A stretch of 64,000 nt of DNA from TMP-86 sp039807285. GTDB lineage: Bacteria; Pseudomonadota; Gammaproteobacteria; Steroidobacterales; Steroidobacteraceae. The notes under the pieces were generated by a model that ran no database searches, had not been told where the DNA came from, and saw nothing but the letters and a program-made list of their open reading frames with translations. Below are positions 61,617 through 64,000 of the stretch, in pieces. The number at the start of each line of letters is the position of its first letter. The first letter of the stretch is position 1. The DNA lies in assembly GCA_044226785.1 (NCBI GenBank), contig JBGAGK010000012.1, positions 62,001-126,000 on the forward strand. Reading direction: 5' to 3'. Both the position numbers and the translations under genes were made by a program.

Positions 61617-62246
61617 ATGCACACGTCGAATCAGGGCTCGTTGGTCGCGGTCAGTTCTCTCAAGGAGTATTTCCGCGATGCGTTCCATGCTGCTGCAGTC
61701 CACCAGCGCCTGCGCATCGACGAAAGCGTCGAAGCCTATGTGGTCAGTTTGCTGACGCTGTTCTCGCGGGTCGAGGCGCTGTACGAACCGACCGCCGAGG
61801 GGCTGCGCCTGCGCCCGTTGGCTCTGATGCTGGCCGATGCCGTGGAGGCCCCGAACCCGGTGGCACGCCAGGCGGCGCTGCAGCGCCTGGGTGATGTGTC
61901 ATTGTTCATCGCGGGATTCTTCGTGCGCAGTTTCGCACGCAAGCTCATCGACGTGGACTACCACATTGCCATGGGTGGCAATGCGTACGGATGTCTGGCC
62001 GAAACGCTGCGTCAATCGGCGCGCGGGCGGGCGGCTGCGCAGGTCTACGCGCAGCTTGCGCAGCAGTTCCAGGGGCTCGTCGATGCGCTCAACGAGGTCA
62101 GCGAGACGTCCTGCAGGCACAGCGACGCCGATATCCTGCGGCTGTACGAGGTCTGGCTGAAGACCGGCAGCCAGCGCGCCCGCGCGCTGCTCGGCCAGCT
62201 GGGAGTGCAGCCAGTCAGTGCCGCCGGACTGCGGCGCGAACATTAG
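61617..62246 (+). CDS. Uncharacterised protein, first of a two-gene unit
   Basis: A 209-residue alpha-helical protein from the ATG at 61617. Conserved-looking stretches: SSLKEYFRDAFHAAAVHQRLRI, SVEAYVVSLLTLFSRVEALYE, RLGDVSLFIAGFFVRSFARKLIDVDYHIAMGG and DILRLYEVWLKTGSQRARALL. No signal peptide, membrane helix or known catalytic motif. It is followed, 8 bp later, by another uncharacterised gene in the same direction. Confidence 0.75.
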   Translation: MHTSNQGSLVAVSSLKEYFRDAFHAAAVHQRLRIDESVEAYVVSLLTLFSRVEALYEPTAEGLRLRPLALMLADAVEAPNPVARQAALQRLGDVSLFIAGFFVRSFARKLIDVDYHIAMGGNAYGCLAETLRQSARGRAAAQVYAQLAQQFQGLVDALNEVSETSCRHSDADILRLYEVWLKTGSQRARALLGQLGVQPVSAAGLRREH

Positions 62247-62254
62247 CCGTTCCG

Positions 62255-62911
62255 ATGATCGCCCGCCGGCTGCAGATGCTGATCGAGGCGGTCTACGACC
62301 TGGAACCGGGCTGCGCGGTGAATGATTTCCTGGTGACCGATCGCGACCAGCTCCACGACATCGTTCCTGTCAACGACACCCGATGTCTCGATGAACAGCT
62401 GTTGATGGCGCAGACCGAGGAGGGCGCGGCGTTGAGCCTGTACATTGACGGCGCCGTTCTCGAGCGCCTGGAACGGCTCGATCCCGAGTGCGGACTTGGC
62501 GAGCGCAACCTTGCGGATTTCTGCACGGTGCTCGAGGGGGTCAGCCACTTCATCTACGCAGCCTGGCGTCTGCGTCATGATCATGCCTTGTCATTGCTGG
62601 AGCTGGAGACCCAGGCGGAGGTCGACAAGTTCGCCGTGGCGGTGCTGCTGCTGTCCTGTCAGCGCGGCGCATACCCGGCTTTTGCATTTGCCCGCCTGTT
62701 CGACGCTGCGCGCTTCGACGCAAGGCTCACTCCGGCCCAGCTTGCCCGCTATCAGGATGCGCATGCCAGCGCAGCGCGATATTGCCGGTTCCTCGAGCGA
62801 AGGTTCGTGAGCAGGGGGCGGGCGCGGATCGAAGAGCTGCTGCGGGAGTTGCGCAGGTTCTATCGTCTGGGCAATGCCGCAAAGCTCGATTATGCGCAGG
62901 GAGTGGCGTAA
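62255..62911 (+). CDS. Uncharacterised protein, second of a two-gene unit
   Basis: A 218-residue protein from the ATG at 62255. It has a mixed N-terminal part (MLIEAVYDLEPGCAVNDFLVTD, EEGAALSLYIDGAVLERLE) and a long helical part (ARLTPAQLARYQDAHASAARYC, RARIEELLRELRRFY). A GVSHFIYAAWRLRHDH motif stands out. Paired with 61617-62246; both may act together, but no function was recognised. Confidence 0.72.
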   Translation: MIARRLQMLIEAVYDLEPGCAVNDFLVTDRDQLHDIVPVNDTRCLDEQLLMAQTEEGAALSLYIDGAVLERLERLDPECGLGERNLADFCTVLEGVSHFIYAAWRLRHDHALSLLELETQAEVDKFAVAVLLLSCQRGAYPAFAFARLFDAARFDARLTPAQLARYQDAHASAARYCRFLERRFVSRGRARIEELLRELRRFYRLGNAAKLDYAQGVA

Positions 62912-62924
62912 GGCAGGCCCCGGA

Positions 62925-63185
62925 TCAGTCTTCCTGTCTGATCCACTCGTCCAGTCGGTGAAGATCGCGCCGTTGGCGTCTGACGCCGCCTCCGTTCGCC
63001 GACAGGTCACTCTGATAGGGGTCATATCCCTCGAGTGCGCTTTCGATTTTCCCGGATGGCTCCCTGGCGGTGCGCAGGCCGGAATCCGCGAGCGAAAGTC
63101 CAGCCCCTTCGAGCTGCTGCGATTCAGACCATTTCCACACTGCGTGATTCCGGTCATCGAAGGTGACATGCCCGGTCTGGGTCAT
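62925..63185 (-). CDS. Small conserved-looking protein
   Basis: An 86-residue product from the ATG at 63185. The sequence TQTGHVTFDDRNHAVWKWSE at the start and GYDPYQSDLSANGG with RRDLHRLDEWIRQ at the end look like a folded, conserved family with an acidic and basic balance. No function recognised. Overlapping frames on the plus strand are less protein-like. It is isolated between the convergent plus-strand pair and the nudix gene. Confidence 0.6.
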   Translation of the reverse strand: MTQTGHVTFDDRNHAVWKWSESQQLEGAGLSLADSGLRTAREPSGKIESALEGYDPYQSDLSANGGGVRRQRRDLHRLDEWIRQED

Positions 63186-63289
63186 GAGCTAAAGGGTGGA
63201 TCCCGGTCCTGACTCTAGCGCCTTCGGTGCGGATGGCCTGATGAAGGGGGCAAATTCTGCGGGCCGGTTCTCGATTCGCCTGTCCGCCC

Positions 63290-63823
63290 TCAGGTCTGCA
63301 GCCGGCCGTGGGCCCGGATCAATGCCAGCGCCGTCTTGCCATCGTCCAGCTGGCCGCCCACGACCCTGCGCATGGCCTCCTCCAGGGGCAGCCACTGCAG
63401 TTCCAGCTCCTCGTCGCTTTCGGGCGCGGCCTCTCCCTTGGTCAGTCGCATGGCCAGGTACAGATGGACCCGCTCGGTGATCAGGCCCGGCGCCGGCAGG
63501 AACTCGCCCAGTGATTCCCAGTGACCGGCGGTGACGCCGGCTTCTTCGGCCAGTTCCCGGACCGCGGCCGTCTGGGGCGGCTCGCCATGATCGAGTTTGC
63601 CGGCCGGGATCTCCCAGAGAAAATCCTCGACGCCGTGCCGGTACTGCCGCACGAGGCAGACGCGGCGCTGCGAGTCAACGGCCACGATGGCGGCGGCGCC
63701 CGGGTGGCGGATCATGTCCACGTCGTACTCCTGCCCGTTGGCGAAGCGCAGGCGGTCCTGGCAGAACCTGACGACCCGGCCCTGGTGCAGCTCACGGCTT
63801 GCGATCTGCAGCGGCTTGATCAT
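63290..63823 (-). CDS. ADP-ribose pyrophosphatase (nudix, NudF-like)
   Basis: A 177-residue nudix enzyme that hydrolyses ADP-ribose and similar nucleoside diphosphate derivatives. The nudix box is clear: GEPPQTAAVRELAEEAGV, preceded by FLWEIPAGKLDHG, the NudF-type lead-in, and VRQYRHGVEDF. The C-terminal ELELQWLPLEEAMR matches the family. The ATG at 63823 overlaps the stop of the upstream AhpD-like gene by four bases (ATGA), so the two are probably co-translated. Confidence 0.88.
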   Translation of the reverse strand: MIKPLQIASRELHQGRVVRFCQDRLRFANGQEYDVDMIRHPGAAAIVAVDSQRRVCLVRQYRHGVEDFLWEIPAGKLDHGEPPQTAAVRELAEEAGVTAGHWESLGEFLPAPGLITERVHLYLAMRLTKGEAAPESDEELELQWLPLEEAMRRVVGGQLDDGKTALALIRAHGRLQT

Positions 63824-64000
63824 GAACGCTGCCGCGGTCCAGGGGCAGTCTTTCCGGACGGATCAGGCGTGGTGCGCGCCTGGTTGTGATATTCCCCGTT
63901 GGGTCTCATATCCACGGCAGATGCCAGCCGGTTGCTCATGTTGTAGAAGGCCGCGACCGCGGCGATGTCCCAGATGTCCCGCTCCGAAAAGCCCGCATCG
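63820..64000 (-). CDS. AhpD/CMD-family peroxidase-related protein (C-terminal fragment)
   Basis: The last 60 codons of a gene that begins beyond the window. The translation includes AGFSERDIWDIAAVAAFYNM and SNRLASAVDMRPNGEY, which match the C-terminal helices of peroxidase-related carboxymuconolactone-decarboxylase proteins. The catalytic CxxC would lie upstream, outside the window. Its stop codon (63820-63822) overlaps the start of the nudix gene. Confidence 0.8.
   Translation of the reverse strand, partial: DAGFSERDIWDIAAVAAFYNMSNRLASAVDMRPNGEYHNQARTTPDPSGKTAPGPRQRS

Overview
The window is a 64 kb piece of a GC-rich gammaproteobacterial chromosome. Gene content (AmpD, ErpA plus bactofilin, PPX/PPK, HemJ, TyrS directly ahead of an rRNA operon, fused chorismate mutase/prephenate dehydrogenase, a large TonB receptor next to TPR-sulfotransferase and TPR-oxygenase genes) suggests the Xanthomonadales/Nevskiales/Steroidobacterales neighbourhood. 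This placement is inferred from gene content; no search was run. Almost all large reading frames are intact, which makes the irregularities in the RNA genes stand out.

Layout. 1-20774 is housekeeping: the start of rsmE, ampD, a PduO-type cobalamin adenosyltransferase, a DUF885 enzyme, an inositol-phosphatase-like enzyme, acylphosphatase, a cobalamin/siderophore-type ABC ATPase and (separately) its likely permease partner, pdxH, tyrA, a diguanylate cyclase, rppH, hemJ, a DUF6776/bactofilin/erpA/ppx run, a convergent ppk1, an M23 peptidase and tyrS. 20775-27673 is one rRNA operon: two tandem promoters, boxA, 16S, tRNA-Ile(GAT), tRNA-Ala(TGC), boxA, 23S, 5S and a terminator.

The most striking object is the 23S gene. 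It spans about 4.2 kb because three group I introns sit within 34 nucleotides of mature sequence, at E. coli positions 1917, 1923 and 1951 (helix 69-71, ribosome core). The first two are separated by an exon of only six nucleotides, AACGGT. The L1917 and L1923 introns share core sequence; the L1923 intron holds a frameshifted LAGLIDADG endonuclease gene. With the introns removed the rRNA is about 2881 nt, a normal length. The rRNAs also carry indels at near-universal positions, and tRNA-Ala has an abnormal nine-base T-loop. This copy is therefore either fast-evolving or decaying.

27674-43300 is accessory and metabolic: an S8 protease, an enolase-superfamily dipeptide epimerase, a DUF4136 lipoprotein, a possible GIY-YIG protein, fbp, a ThiF/rhodanese protein, an MsbA-type ABC exporter, a DUF885 lipoprotein, a ccdAB toxin-antitoxin pair with a palindromic promoter, and a bufABC operon (bufferin copper-binding RiPP, its MNIO enzyme and partner protein). 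41339-49698 groups a TonB receptor with three TPR proteins carrying sulfotransferase, 2OG-Fe(II) oxygenase and aspartyl-hydroxylase domains. 49698-64000 has an OmpA protein, small secreted proteins, a broken nucleotidyltransferase, an M32 carboxypeptidase, ttcA, a phosphatase/ADP-ribosylglycohydrolase fusion, a metallopeptidase/ATP-grasp pair, an S9 peptidase homologue that has lost its nucleophile serine, two uncharacterised genes, a nudix hydrolase and the end of an AhpD-like gene.
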